This document shows, one piece after another, positions 32,001 to 41,995 of a stretch of DNA of 64,000 nucleotides. The number at the start of each line of letters is the position of its first letter. The stretch's first letter is position 1. Made by a program: the position numbers and the translations under genes. The notes under the pieces are model-generated. The model made no database searches and was not told the origin of the DNA. It was given only the letters and a program-made list of their open reading frames with translations. Source of the stretch: Triangularia verruculosa (Eukaryota > Ascomycota > Sordariomycetes > Sordariales > Podosporaceae); the NCBI GenBank assembly GCA_033296885.1, contig MU863891.1, forward strand, positions 62,001 through 126,000, given 5' to 3'.

Positions 32001-33244
32001 ATGGCCCCCTCCCGCCTCAGCGACATTGCCGACATTGCGCCGCCACCGACCAAGTCTACCGGCGCAACTGCTACCGTCACCACTCTTCCAGACACTCCTA
32101 CCTCGAGCGTCGGCTCTCGCACATTCGGCAGAAGCATCATGAACACCTCGTTGATCGAGAGCAAGTTCCTCAGTCACCCCGAGGATTTGGGCGTGGTGGC
32201 TGTTGGCTTTTCGGGGGGTCAAGTATGTTTAGGCAACTGCCATATCTACGAACAAGGGAAGGATTCTAACGACGGGAATTACAGTGCAAGCCAGGTGTCG
32301 ACGCCGCCCCATCAGCGCTTATCGAGTCTGGCCTCCTCACCCAGATCCGTGACGAGCTCGGCTACAACCTCCACGGCCATGACACCGTACACCTCTACAC
32401 CGACCTCGTTCCCAAGGAGGATCCTGACTACCGCAACATGAAGAACCCCCGCGCCGTCTCCGCCGTGACGAAGAAGATCGCCGACCAAGTATACAACCAA
32501 GCCAAGGAGGGCAGACTGGTCTTAACCCTGGGTGGTGACCACAGTATTGCCATTGGCACCATCGGCGGCTCAGCCAAAGCCATCAGAGAAAGACTCGGGA
32601 GAGAGATTGCCGTCATCTGGGTTGATGCGCACGCCGATATCAACACTCCTGAGACGAGCGGGAGCGGAAACATTCACGGCATGCCTGTCAGCTTCTTGAC
32701 CGGCCTGGCGAGGGAAGAAAAGGAGGATATCTTTGGCTGGATCAAGGATGAGAACAGGATCAGCGTCAAGAAGATGGTGTACATTGGGTTGAGAGACGTC
32801 GATGCCGGCGAGAAGAGGATTCTGAGGGAGAACGGGATCAAGGCGTTCAGCATGTTTGATATCGACAGGTATGTTCTGGCTGGACGTGATGGCTGATGTT
32901 GGTGGGAGCAAAGCTGACAAGTGACACACAGACACGGCATTGGCCGCGTGATGGAGATGGCGCTCGGCCATATTGGCAGCGATACCCCGATCCACCTGTC
33001 GTTCGATGTCGATGCGCTCGACCCTATGTGGGCGCCATCGACTGGCACTCCTGTCCGTGGAGGATTGACACTGCGCGAGGGTGACTACATCTGCGAGTGT
33101 GTGCACCAAACGGGAAGCTTGGTGGCTGTCGACTTGGTCGAGGTCAACCCGAGCCTGGCGCCTGCTGAGGACATTGGGGCTCATGAGACCGTTAGGGCCG
33201 GTTGCTCCCTTGTTCGGTGCGCGCTCGGCGAGTCTCTTCTTTAA
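32001..33244 (+). CDS. Arginase
   Basis: Hydrolyses L-arginine to ornithine and urea (EC 3.5.3.1) with a binuclear manganese centre; first step of arginine catabolism. Exons 32001-32222, 32285-32868, 32932-33244; introns of 62 and 63 nt (GTATGT donors, ACAG acceptors) join SGGQ-CKPGVDAAP and DIDR-HGIGRV. The 372-aa product has all ureohydrolase metal motifs: GGDHSIAIGT, WVDAHADINT plus SGNIHGMP, and SFDVDALDP. NIHG and the VDLVEVNP block distinguish arginase from agmatinase. The first 46 residues form a Ser/Thr/Pro-rich extension, and a second in-frame Met (MNTSLIESK) starts the conserved core, which recalls the long and short arginases described in Neurospora crassa from alternative transcript starts. 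Confidence 0.93.
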
Positions 33245-34486
33245 GCCCTATTTTGTGTATGGATGTCCATTAGATAGACGGTTGCGCGCCTCAATGGCAT
33301 GACGGCATCATGAGTACATATTTTTCTTGTGTTGTGGGAGCATGCGGTTAGGTCTCTAGTGTTTAGTAACGGCATAATTAGATGAAGGGCATTTCCATAT
33401 ACCTAATGAGTTGGTCCTCAAGTCACAAGATGTTCATTTTTAGCAGCAGCCTCGCGATGGAAACGGGTGGCTGGGCCAGTGCCACGCTGCCCCACCACCC
33501 CGCGCTGTCGCCAGGAACATGCGAGTCCTCGCCCTATCGGAGAAGACAACTCAGACATGCATCGCCAATAGGGATTCTAGTGGATATGTTTGTCTCATGA
33601 GAGTGAGACCTAACTGTGCCTGATATCCGTTATCTTTTTGCGAATCTCCCATCAATCTTTTGGGGTTTGTCCAGCTTCAATATCGAGTCTGAACCCTCAA
33701 GAGAGACCCCTGTTTCCCCGCGGTCAGGCACGAACCAACCAACCGGCGCAGCGGCAATCGATAAGAGTCCGCCAAGACACATTTTCAATTCTCGCGAAGG
33801 AGAAGCGCGTTGGTCGCGCGGCACAGTGGGATAATATCGGACAGGCGCAAGACAGGAGGAAGCAGTGCCGCTGGGCAATTGTCGCATCGCATCCTGTCGC
33901 AACCTCATCGCATTCCCTTGCCTCTCTTCTCGAGGTCAGTGAAAGGTTAAAATAATCGAACGAGCGAGCGATCAAGCCGACACAAAAACCAAGGCAGTTT
34001 CCCAGCCACCGCTCGGCAGTTTTCCACAGCTCCACCAGCCCGTGCGATCCGATCCACGTCGTTCACGGACTCACGGCCCCGAATTCTCCACTGGCTGGTC
34101 AACCTGCCACCGATTGTCGAGCAGTGAGTGGCAGGTCAGTTTGAGACAGACACTGTCAAGTTCTATCTTTTACGCGCCATCTTTTGGGGGAATTGGAGCG
34201 GTGGGAAAAGGAAGGAGAATAGCGAAGCCCCGGACATTTGTTTGTTGGCAAAAAAAGCCCCTGGGAATTATTCGCACATTCAGGACAGGAGAGAATTTTT
34301 GGGACGACATCACGAAGCTATTGGCGTGACGATATTGTTTTGAGGGGAAGAGTTTTGATACCCAGACTTTTGGAATTAGCTTCGAAGCGAAAATCATCAC
34401 CAGCAAATACCCCTGAAGGGGGAACGATCCACCAAACCACCACGCACACAGGAAGTTTGACAGGGAGTCAACACCCAACCGCCAAA
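33245..34486. other. Intergenic and long leader of the four-TM gene
   Basis: No gene recognised. 34,030-34,486 contains several short upstream open frames and is probably 5' leader for the membrane protein at 34487. Confidence 0.45.
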
Positions 34487-35135
34487 ATGGCCTCAGTCCT
34501 CACCTCAGAACCATCCCTCGTCTACTCCCGCCGGGTAGTCGAGGCCCGCGTGCACAAGTACCACTGGCCCGCGGTGCAGCTCAACGTCTGGATGATCATC
34601 ATGCTGATCAGCGCATGCACCATCATCGGCGTGTTCGCGACCTTCATCGACATTCAGCACACGCTTCTGCTACCCGTACCATGGTATGTTGTTCCCCCTT
34701 CTTTCTCACACCCTGGATCTCAAACCAGTATGGCTTACTCTCGAAAACAGGTACTTCCCCTACTACATCACCGTCGCCTCACTAGCGGTCTTCTTCATCC
34801 TCCTGCTGCTCTATCTGATCTATCAACGCCGCTTGTTGCCGTCGATAGTCATGATAGGCGGGTTTATTCTGTTTGTGCTGTGGTTGACGGGGCTGATAGT
34901 GATATCGGTGCAGCTGTGGGGGCCGGATGGGAGCGTGAGCAGCAACTGTAATCTGCAGGTGTTTGGGGCGAGTCCGATGCCGAAGGGCCAGACGCTGGAG
35001 ACGCTGGCGTGGTTGGAGCAGAAGAGTATTTGCCAGAGCTGGCAGGCGGTGTTTGCGTTTGGGTTGGTGGGGGCGGTGTTTTTGTTGTGGATTATGGTTA
35101 TTGCCTATCAGGTTTTTGCTGATGATGCTGCATGA
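34487..35135 (+). CDS. Four-TM (MARVEL-like) membrane protein
   Basis: Predicted 193-aa integral membrane protein. Exon 1 is 34487-34683 and exon 2 is 34751-35135; the 67-nt intron 34684-34750 (GTATGT...AACAG) gives VPW-YFPYYITVAS. There are four hydrophobic segments, near residues 36-56 (LNVWMIIMLISACTIIGVFA), 70-92 (ITVASLAVFFILLLLYLIY), 98-118 (IVMIGGFILFVLWLTGLIVI) and 163-187 (AVFAFGLVGAVFLLWIMVIA). A cysteine-containing loop lies between TM3 and TM4. This topology and length fit fungal MARVEL-domain proteins of the plasma membrane. The precise subfamily and role are not evident. Confidence 0.75.
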
Positions 35136-35447
35136 TCTGGCTGGGGTGGGAGAAATGTCGGTGGTGGGTAAAACAGGGAGGGAGGGCGTTGGGAGTTTGG
35201 GAGGGATATTATGATGTGATGAGATGCTGAGGTCTTTGGAACAAGATGGTTACCTACGGTTGATGGACGTTGGTCTTACTTCACATATGGGATACCTTGG
35301 AGCGGACTTTTTGGATACTTTTTTGAGTTATTGCCGTTTATAAAGAGTCATTATGTATTATTTGAATCTCCCTGTTTGGAAAGAAACACATGTATGAAAC
35401 GCCTTGTCGTCACTCATCAACCATTCTTTGGGTGTAATTAACCCCTT
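35136..35447. other. Convergent 3' intergenic spacer
   Basis: Spacer between the convergent four-TM gene and the Q-rich gene; nothing recognised. Confidence 0.5.
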
Positions 35448-35962
35448 TTAGGCGGCGACAGCATAGTAGCCACCAGCCTGAGCTTGAACAGGAGCTACCA
35501 TTGTAGTAGTTCGTTAGCACAACTCCCTTCAGCTAAGGATGTCACAGGCTAAAACTCACCCTTCTGCTTCCCACCCATATACCCAGCCGCATACGCCGCG
35601 CCCTGGTTGACGTACTTTGGCGGGATCTTATTCCCCGTCATGCCATTGGCGTACCCGGCCATCTGCTGCGCCATGACCTTGTTGGCCGCCGCATGGGGGT
35701 TAAACGGCTGAGCCTGTTGCTGCTGGACAGGGACCTGAACAAACTGCTGCTGCTGCTGTTGCACAGGAACCTGGACGTATTGCTGCTGCTGGACGGGCTG
35801 GACGTATGTTACTTTGCCGCCCTGGACGGATTGCTGGATGGGGACGGGCTGTTGGATGGCGACGAATTGCTTGTCGTGCTTGTTCTTCTTGTCCTTCTTC
35901 TTCTTGGCATCTTTGGATTGCTTGCGCTTGAAGAGCTTGAGGAGGAGTTTGAAGAAGGCCAT
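35448..35962 (-). CDS. Small Lys/Gln-rich protein with amphipathic N-terminal helix
   Basis: 149 aa in two exons, 35962-35560 and 35494-35448; the 65-nt intron 35559-35495 (donor GTGAGT, branch GCTAAC, acceptor GGTAG) replaces a read-through end with APVQAQAGGYYAVAA. Residues 1-12 (MAFFKLLLKLFK) would form an amphipathic helix, followed by a polybasic stretch (KKKKDKKNKHDK) and a run of PVQQQQYVQVPVQQQQ repeats, then an Ala/Gly/Asn-rich C-terminal half (YANGMTG, AAYAAGYMGG). Helix plus basic patch suggests peripheral binding to an acidic membrane; the Q/N-rich tail suggests self-assembly. A TATA-like box lies about 105 nt upstream. No family recognised; both statements on role are inference. 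Confidence 0.7.
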
Positions 35963-36685
35963 TTTGATTGGATAGAGTTTTTGATTCTGACAATAAGGGG
36001 GGAATACAGGTTTTGGGTTGGAGAGAGAAACTAGAGGTGGATGATGATTGTGGAGCTGGGACGTCTTATATCTTCTGGAAGCTATGCTATGGATCCAGAC
36101 ATGGTCGAGAAACGAGGCGGTATTTGGAGATGTCCGTTCAAAATTCTGGCTGCAGCGACGGGCCGTGTCATCTCTACTTCATCGTGTGGGTGTGAGACCG
36201 GTGTGAGGTGTGCTATCTGGCGCCCGGCCTGTCGGCCGGCCCAAGTATGATTCTGGTCGTAGATAAGGTGCCCGATCCCTTGACTGAAGCTTTTCATAGG
36301 CAGGCGGTTTGGGAGGTTGAAGATAATGTGGTTTCTTTACAGAGCGATTTCCGGTACTGTGAACTGTATCTTAGATATCTACTTTTCACTTCGGCACGTT
36401 CGAGATCGGAGGATGACATTGTCGAGATCGTTCACAGGGATCCGGGGCAAGACGGAAAGCCAAGCACCGTGCCGCCAGCCCGGTCCTGCGCTAGGCTACG
36501 ATCAAAAGACGCTCGTAAAGCAGAAGTGTTCCAGGTATCTGTGGGCATAGCACTTGAAGCATATGAAACGTACTGTGGAGAGCCTGCCTGGTAGCTGGGT
36601 AGTTGACTGATTGGGACCAAGCTGTCTTGGTACCTAGCTATGACCCCCTAACGAACGAGACCTAGCTACCTTCTCCTTCACATCT
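35963..36685. other. Intergenic, with a TATA-like box at 36065-36070
   Basis: TATAAG on the minus strand at 36070-36065 lies about 105 nt upstream of the Q-rich gene start. The remainder has no supported gene; the open frame 36208-36594 has no family features. Confidence 0.4.
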
Positions 36686-37045
36686 CTACCAGTATCTTGT
36701 TCTCTTGAGTTCGTCGATCCTTTCCTGCCTCTCCTTTCTCTTACGTTTGCGCTGTTGGTTTTTCATCTTCTCCTGCTCCTCCATTTCCCTCCTTTCTTGC
36801 TCCTCCGCCTCCCTGCGTTCGTGCTGCTCCTCGTTCTCTGGGGCACTCATCTCTCGTCTCTATCGATATGCTCTATCCTTCTTTTCTCTGTCTTCTTGTT
36901 CTTTGATTTCGGTCTGATCTCGTGCGACTCTAGCTTTCTCTTCTTCCTCCCTCCTAGACTGATCGCGGTAGAGCGATGCGAGGTGAGTGTGAAGCTACAC
37001 CCAGTCGACGGGTTTCGACTCGGGCTCTTTGTCGGATCGACTCAT
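36686..37045 (-). pseudogene. Coiled-coil gene inactivated by two in-frame TAG codons
   Basis: Reading from ATG at 37045 to a final TAG at 36688-36686 gives one continuous 120-codon frame interrupted by only two stops, both TAG, after SKPVDWV and after KKDRAYR. Between and beyond them the sequence is a uniform Glu/Arg/Lys-rich helix (YRDQSRREEEEKARVARDQ; EQHERREAEEQERREMEEQE). Both stops are one C-to-T change from CAG (Gln), the direction RIP produces. An intron around the first stop is conceivable but no good splice pair removes it in frame. Function of the ancestor is unknown. Confidence 0.5.
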
Positions 37046-38782
37046 CGTAGATGCGTAGGTACCTTAGGTGTGTGTGTGTGTGAGCCGAGGCTGTGGTTTT
37101 ATTTATGTCAGCGTCTTCCATGGCTACAAAGGATGCCGTTTTGTGGCTACTAGAGAGGGGTAGTTGGTGAAGGGAAGATAAAAGTCGCCAAGGCAATTAA
37201 CCTACTTGCTAAGATGACTATGCGGGCTCAAAGAAGGGCTCTATATTCCATATAAGGGACAGTATCTTAATTGGGGAGTGGCCTAGATGGTTCATGCCAT
37301 GCCACCGGGGCTTCGTACCTCAGGTGTCTCGCTCTCTCAAGTCTATCGGGTGCTCTTGGGTCAAGTTTGTGACCGGTGAAGGGCCTTGTAACCGTAGGTA
37401 TCTTTCGGTAATGTTTTGGTCGTCGGTTGGGTCCTGCTGGGCAGTTGATTCATTGTGGTTCCTACAGGGAGGTCGGTGCTTGTTTTCGTGTTGCGCTCAC
37501 CGGCTTAAGGACTACTTCGACAACTTCTGGGGCTTTGGAGTGCATGTAGAGGACCGGTCCTCTGGAGCTGTTGGCTCGCCACTGGTATCACATGTTCGGC
37601 TCCTCATGTTTTACTTCCGTGTTTCATGCATTGCTTGGCCTCGATTTGTTGTACCGAAATCCATCTTAAGTGCTTGCTTGAGTCGCCCAGCACAGGCAAG
37701 AAAGAATACTTCCGTCCCAATGATGGGTCCTCTATGAACTGCATCAACGCCGGGAAGTTCTTCTTTAACACAAATCTACCTAGCTTACCGATATGTCTTC
37801 TGGCTAAATCAACAGGCAACAAAAGCGCGTCAACAGGCCAAGTACACGTCTAGCTCCCTCTCAGTTCATTTCGAAGATTTCCATGTTGGGTTCTATATAT
37901 CTAAGACCAGTTCTTGGTCAGCGTGAGCTTGTCATTTGCGTCTTGACTGCCCTGAGTCATGCCCAGGGGACATCTTATCGTTGAACAGAGGCCAAAACTT
38001 CGTCGTCATCAATGATACTCTGTGAATGCCAGACAATATCTATCCAATGTACCTAGGTCAGCAGTTGAGTGTTCAATAGCACTGATGTATGGGAGTATGT
38101 CGACTGAATTTGGGCGCAGTGCATGGCCCACCTGTGATGCAATATTCGGCGGTAGGGTCAATCAAAAAGGGCCAAAAACCGAAAGGAAAAGGACAGAGCG
38201 CCTGGTAGATTGGTTCGGGTGACAAGCTTTCTCGAACCGAGGCGAAAGGATAATCGACCCGGGCAAGCTAGATAGAGGGTACTAATTCTTCCTTGTACAG
38301 AACCAGCCACCTACGCGACTCTAATTGTTGCAGCTATTCACTAGTTGTGTTCTTGATTTTCTTGGTTGAGGCAGGTCTATTGGTATCTCGGATTAATGGA
38401 AAATATTTGTCTCCAGATTGCTCCCCCAGTGCGCGCAAAGCAGGGTTTGAGTCATCCATCTGAAGTTGAAATTTCCGACTTACTATTGAGAACCTGGCGA
38501 AGCAGGCAGTCAGAGAAGAGCTGGGGCCAGGAATAGCTACCAACCCTACGTATCAGGCGGATAGGCTGCTGTTGTTTCGTCAACTTCAAGGAGCTCACCG
38601 TAGGTAACTGCCAGCATCCAGTCGCACCAAAGCGCCCATCATTTCACCACTGTATAATCTTAAGCCCGCTGCAGAGGTAGTTTCCACCTTTAATCCCCCA
38701 TTTTTTAACAACAAAGCCCTCCCCTTCGCGACTAGCTTCATCCCTTCTCCCCACCTCATCCGACGGGTAACAACATCACACA
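37046..38782. other. Intergenic, no gene recognised
   Basis: 1.7 kb. Open frames at 37294-37737 and elsewhere lack any recognisable signature. The last 150 nt are the leader of the gene at 38783. Confidence 0.45.
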
Positions 38783-39484
38783 ATGGGTCACCCACCACCA
38801 ATCTCCTACGAGCGCTTGCGCGACCTCGATTACTACAGGGAGCTTGAAGCCTTTCAGCGCGAAATCGAAGAGCGGCAAGACGAGATCGCTGCCGACGAAC
38901 AGGCACAACGCCGCCGCGAAGAGCGAGAAGAGCGTGAGCTGCGACACCTCGCCCGGCAACTCCTTGGCGAGCAACGCCGCCACGCCCAGCAGCAGCAAGA
39001 ACTTCATACGACCCAGCAGCACGACCACAGGCGCGCCATAACCAATGCTGGCACACCTGTTCGGCCTTTCGACGTCAACCTCCACATTGATCAGCAAGAC
39101 GAGCAGTTTGACCTCCGGTCGTCCATGGGAATGCCTACAGTGCGCAGTGGGGATACAGCCAGAGCTGGGCCAAGCACAGACCGACAATTGCTTAGTATAG
39201 AGGAGTTGGCGCGTCTGGCTCGTCCGAGATATATTTCTGGCGTCCAACTGTATCCCGAACCAAACCTAGACGATCCGCACCGGCTATTGACGGACGTTTA
39301 TCGACTGCCTTCAAATCGAACCTGGGAGACCACATTTCGTATACCAGACCCAGCTGTAGAAGCCCGACTTGCACAGTTGCTGATGGAGCGGTTTGTTAGA
39401 AACATGCTGCGGCGATTCAATCAGGCAGGGGCGAATGCGGTAGTTGAGCAGGCCCAGGACGATGAGGATCAGGACAATGCTTGA
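38783..39484 (+). CDS. Hypothetical 233-aa protein with charged coiled coil
   Basis: Single-exon frame with ATG at 38783 after a pyrimidine-rich leader. Residues 10-80 form a strongly charged helix (ELEAFQREIEERQDEIAADE, then REEREERELRHLARQLLGEQ) followed by a Gln/His run. The C-terminal half (about 140-215) is less biased and probably folded (LLSIEELARLARPRYISGVQ; LAQLLMERFVRNMLRRF) and ends in an acidic tail. No family recognised. It shares with other small genes of the window an Arg/Glu-rich helix, which could be composition rather than homology. Confidence 0.6.
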   Translation: MGHPPPISYERLRDLDYYRELEAFQREIEERQDEIAADEQAQRRREEREERELRHLARQLLGEQRRHAQQQQELHTTQQHDHRRAITNAGTPVRPFDVNLHIDQQDEQFDLRSSMGMPTVRSGDTARAGPSTDRQLLSIEELARLARPRYISGVQLYPEPNLDDPHRLLTDVYRLPSNRTWETTFRIPDPAVEARLAQLLMERFVRNMLRRFNQAGANAVVEQAQDDEDQDNA

Positions 39485-40600
39485 AGATGACGAGATTGGG
39501 AAAGGTCATGGTGTTATGGGAGGCAGTCTGGAAGAATATGTAGAATCATGTAATATACCTACCTGAAATTGATTTCCCCCTCAAGTGATCGTGGAATTAC
39601 TCCATCTAAAATCATAACAGGACCCCTGCCAGGAACGGCATCAGGTGGTTACACGAACGATGAGACCGATCCTGGCCTCGGCGCTGAAGGCCCAACACCG
39701 CAACTGCCCTCTCTGACGCTGTGAAGCCCCTATGATCATCGGTGACACAGAATGGTGACCAAGGCTCTGCGGGACTGCCCGCTTACTCAGAAATACCCAA
39801 GCTTGCAGTCGTTCTTTTCTCCGGCCTTTGACCTGATCTCTGGTGCTTATTATTCCAAAAAGAAAAGACCGGCTAGGTCTCCATGGGTAACTGCCACTCG
39901 TTGCCTCGCTTTCCAAGTTGTTTGAAGGTGAATGCATGGTATATATCATGATATCGATCATGGCGTCCTGGCACCATGACACGCAGGTGGTGCTTTGACC
40001 TGATCAACTGAAGACTTGTTTTTTCTTCGGCTTCGGTCCTCGATATCACACCGCCAGTGTTTGCAATCGATGGCTACAGCTGCAAGATAAGGAGGGGTCC
40101 ATGTCGGTGGTTGGGCCTACAGCTATGTTGAGCAGGCCTTGATGGAATTACGCGTCAGGAGATATCGTTTGTTGGGTCAGGCAAGGTAATGAAAGAGCCC
40201 TTCCACCTGGCGCTGTCAGTCATTTACTCCCATTGAATATAGCCCCTCCGTTTATTCTACCAGGCGGTGTTTCGGTGTGTTTGCTTCGGTGTGCTGCTCT
40301 CAAGGCAGCTCAGCAGATCAATTCACAGTTCAAAATTTCACCTTTGTGGTCCCACCTACCTACCGAGCATCGACTTTTCCTTGCGAACTTATTTTCACAA
40401 CCTGGAACATCATCAACAAACAAGTCTGTCGACACACAAGTCGCACCTATCGATCAACAGCGCCCGCTGCCTACCCCTCGAACGAAAGCAGTCCCTCGAA
40501 CGAAAGCAGTGTACCTGTCCATCAAGTCGACTACCTATCCACGCACGATCCCCGTACAAACAAAGGTCGCGACCAGGCAATCTACAACGACTTGAACAAC
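39485..40600. other. Intergenic, with an 18-bp direct repeat
   Basis: No gene recognised. An 18-bp unit CCCTCGAACGAAAGCAGT is directly duplicated at about 40475-40511 in the leader of the next gene. The frame upstream of 40601 is open back to a GTG at 40277 but lacks an ATG. Confidence 0.5.
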
Positions 40601-41470
40601 ATGGAGCACCCACCGCCTGGCTGGTACACAACGACCCAGTACATCAAGTTCAAGGTGGCTATGCTTCATAAAACAGCCGAAGACTTGGTTGCAGGGATCA
40701 TGTCGGAGGTGTTGGATTGGCAGTCAAATGGCCGTGAAGTACAGGCATACCTTCAAGACATGATCGAGCTGGATGACATGGTCTTGGGGTTCATTCAGGC
40801 CTTGGAACGTGAGATACAGCGAGAGGACGCCCCTGGTTACGAACAGCCATTCCCATGGCCGAAAGCCAGCGACGCTCTGCAGCTCGCCGCTCGGGCTGAG
40901 GTATTCAGCGACCTGGAACAACTGGACACAAGGCGCAGACTAATCCAGGCTTGGGCGGTAAAGATGAAGAGCGCTCTGATTCACGCGGATCAATTGCGTA
41001 GGATCAGGAACATGCAAATACTACAACGCCAACATCTGGCCGCCCAACAAGCATTGCATGGATTCGTACAACAGCCGCTACCTGATGCCCAGCAACAAGC
41101 ACCTCTCCAGCAAGCCCCAGCTCCGGCTGCCCCTCAACAACAGCCTCAAGCCCAGCAGGAGTATCACCAGCTCCTGCCCGCGCCGCAGCTGGTCCCTCAA
41201 CATCAGCGCCAGGGGGCTCGCCAACCCCAGCAGCAGCAAGCCCCAATGCGTCCGCCGCAGGCAGCTCCCCAGTATGCGCAGCAGCCAGTCCAACAGCATT
41301 TCCTTGAAGCAAATCCCCAAGCTCGGTCGCCAGTGCTGTTAAATGGACATTACCCGATTGCCCAGCCTTCTCAGCACCAGCATCGCGACATCAGCCCTCT
41401 CACACAGTTTCTCATCGACTGTGGCGCCCTCCCGGACCCCAACGAGGGAATCAAGAAAGAGCCAGAATGA
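40601..41470 (+). CDS. Hypothetical 289-aa protein with helical N-terminus and Gln/Pro-rich tail
   Basis: Starts at ATG 40601 (MEHPPPGWYTTTQYIKFK). Residues 20-150 are helical with evenly spaced hydrophobic residues (EDLVAGIMSEVLDWQ, DDMVLGFIQALEREIQ, AWAVKMKSALIHADQLRR). Residues 150-260 are dominated by Gln, Ala and Pro (QQQAPLQQAP, QQQPQAQQEY, QQQQAPMRPP), a prion-like or activation-domain-like composition. The end is acidic and Pro-rich. Single exon. No family recognised; not evidently membrane or secreted. Confidence 0.6.
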   Translation: MEHPPPGWYTTTQYIKFKVAMLHKTAEDLVAGIMSEVLDWQSNGREVQAYLQDMIELDDMVLGFIQALEREIQREDAPGYEQPFPWPKASDALQLAARAEVFSDLEQLDTRRRLIQAWAVKMKSALIHADQLRRIRNMQILQRQHLAAQQALHGFVQQPLPDAQQQAPLQQAPAPAAPQQQPQAQQEYHQLLPAPQLVPQHQRQGARQPQQQQAPMRPPQAAPQYAQQPVQQHFLEANPQARSPVLLNGHYPIAQPSQHQHRDISPLTQFLIDCGALPDPNEGIKKEPE

Positions 41471-41995
41471 AGAACAAAGATGGGGTGAGAAGAGGGTGGT
41501 ATGCGGAGAGAAGCGGGGGATTGGCCACGATATGGAGAGTACGCCAAACAACTTGTAAAGTAGGTACTGTAGAAAAGGAGTCGTCTCTTGCAAGATAGGA
41601 ATGTAACAAAAAACAAAAAAGAGTATATCATAATTAAAGATTCCCAGTGACAATGAGCTGTAAGACTGCTATGTTTGTTGATGGGTGTGCAGAAGCCATT
41701 ATCTCCTGGAGATGATGGGCCCTGCGGCATTTGAAAGGCTTGAAAACAAAGGCGAGTTCCAGTGGTGTATGGAAGTGTGTTATTTTGAAGTCGTGGAGGA
41801 GTGACTTTCCCATCTTCTCACACAAGAACGCTAAGCATCGCATCGAGATTAAAGTCATAGACATTGCCGCCTCTAAATGCACTTCAGGCACAAAACGGTT
41901 CCGTTATAAAGTGTGATCATTATTCAACCGAATATGGCCATAACCAAACCTTAAAATCTGGCGCAAGCACTATCTGCATATTACCTCAACCCTAC
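41471..41995. other. Convergent intergenic spacer
   Basis: No gene recognised between the Gln-rich gene and the 3' end of the alpha-glucuronidase. Confidence 0.5.

Noticed and set aside
36705..37153. Plus-strand Ser/Leu/Cys-rich frames resembling membrane proteins
   Set aside because: They are the reverse complement of the Glu/Arg-rich coiled coil on the minus strand.
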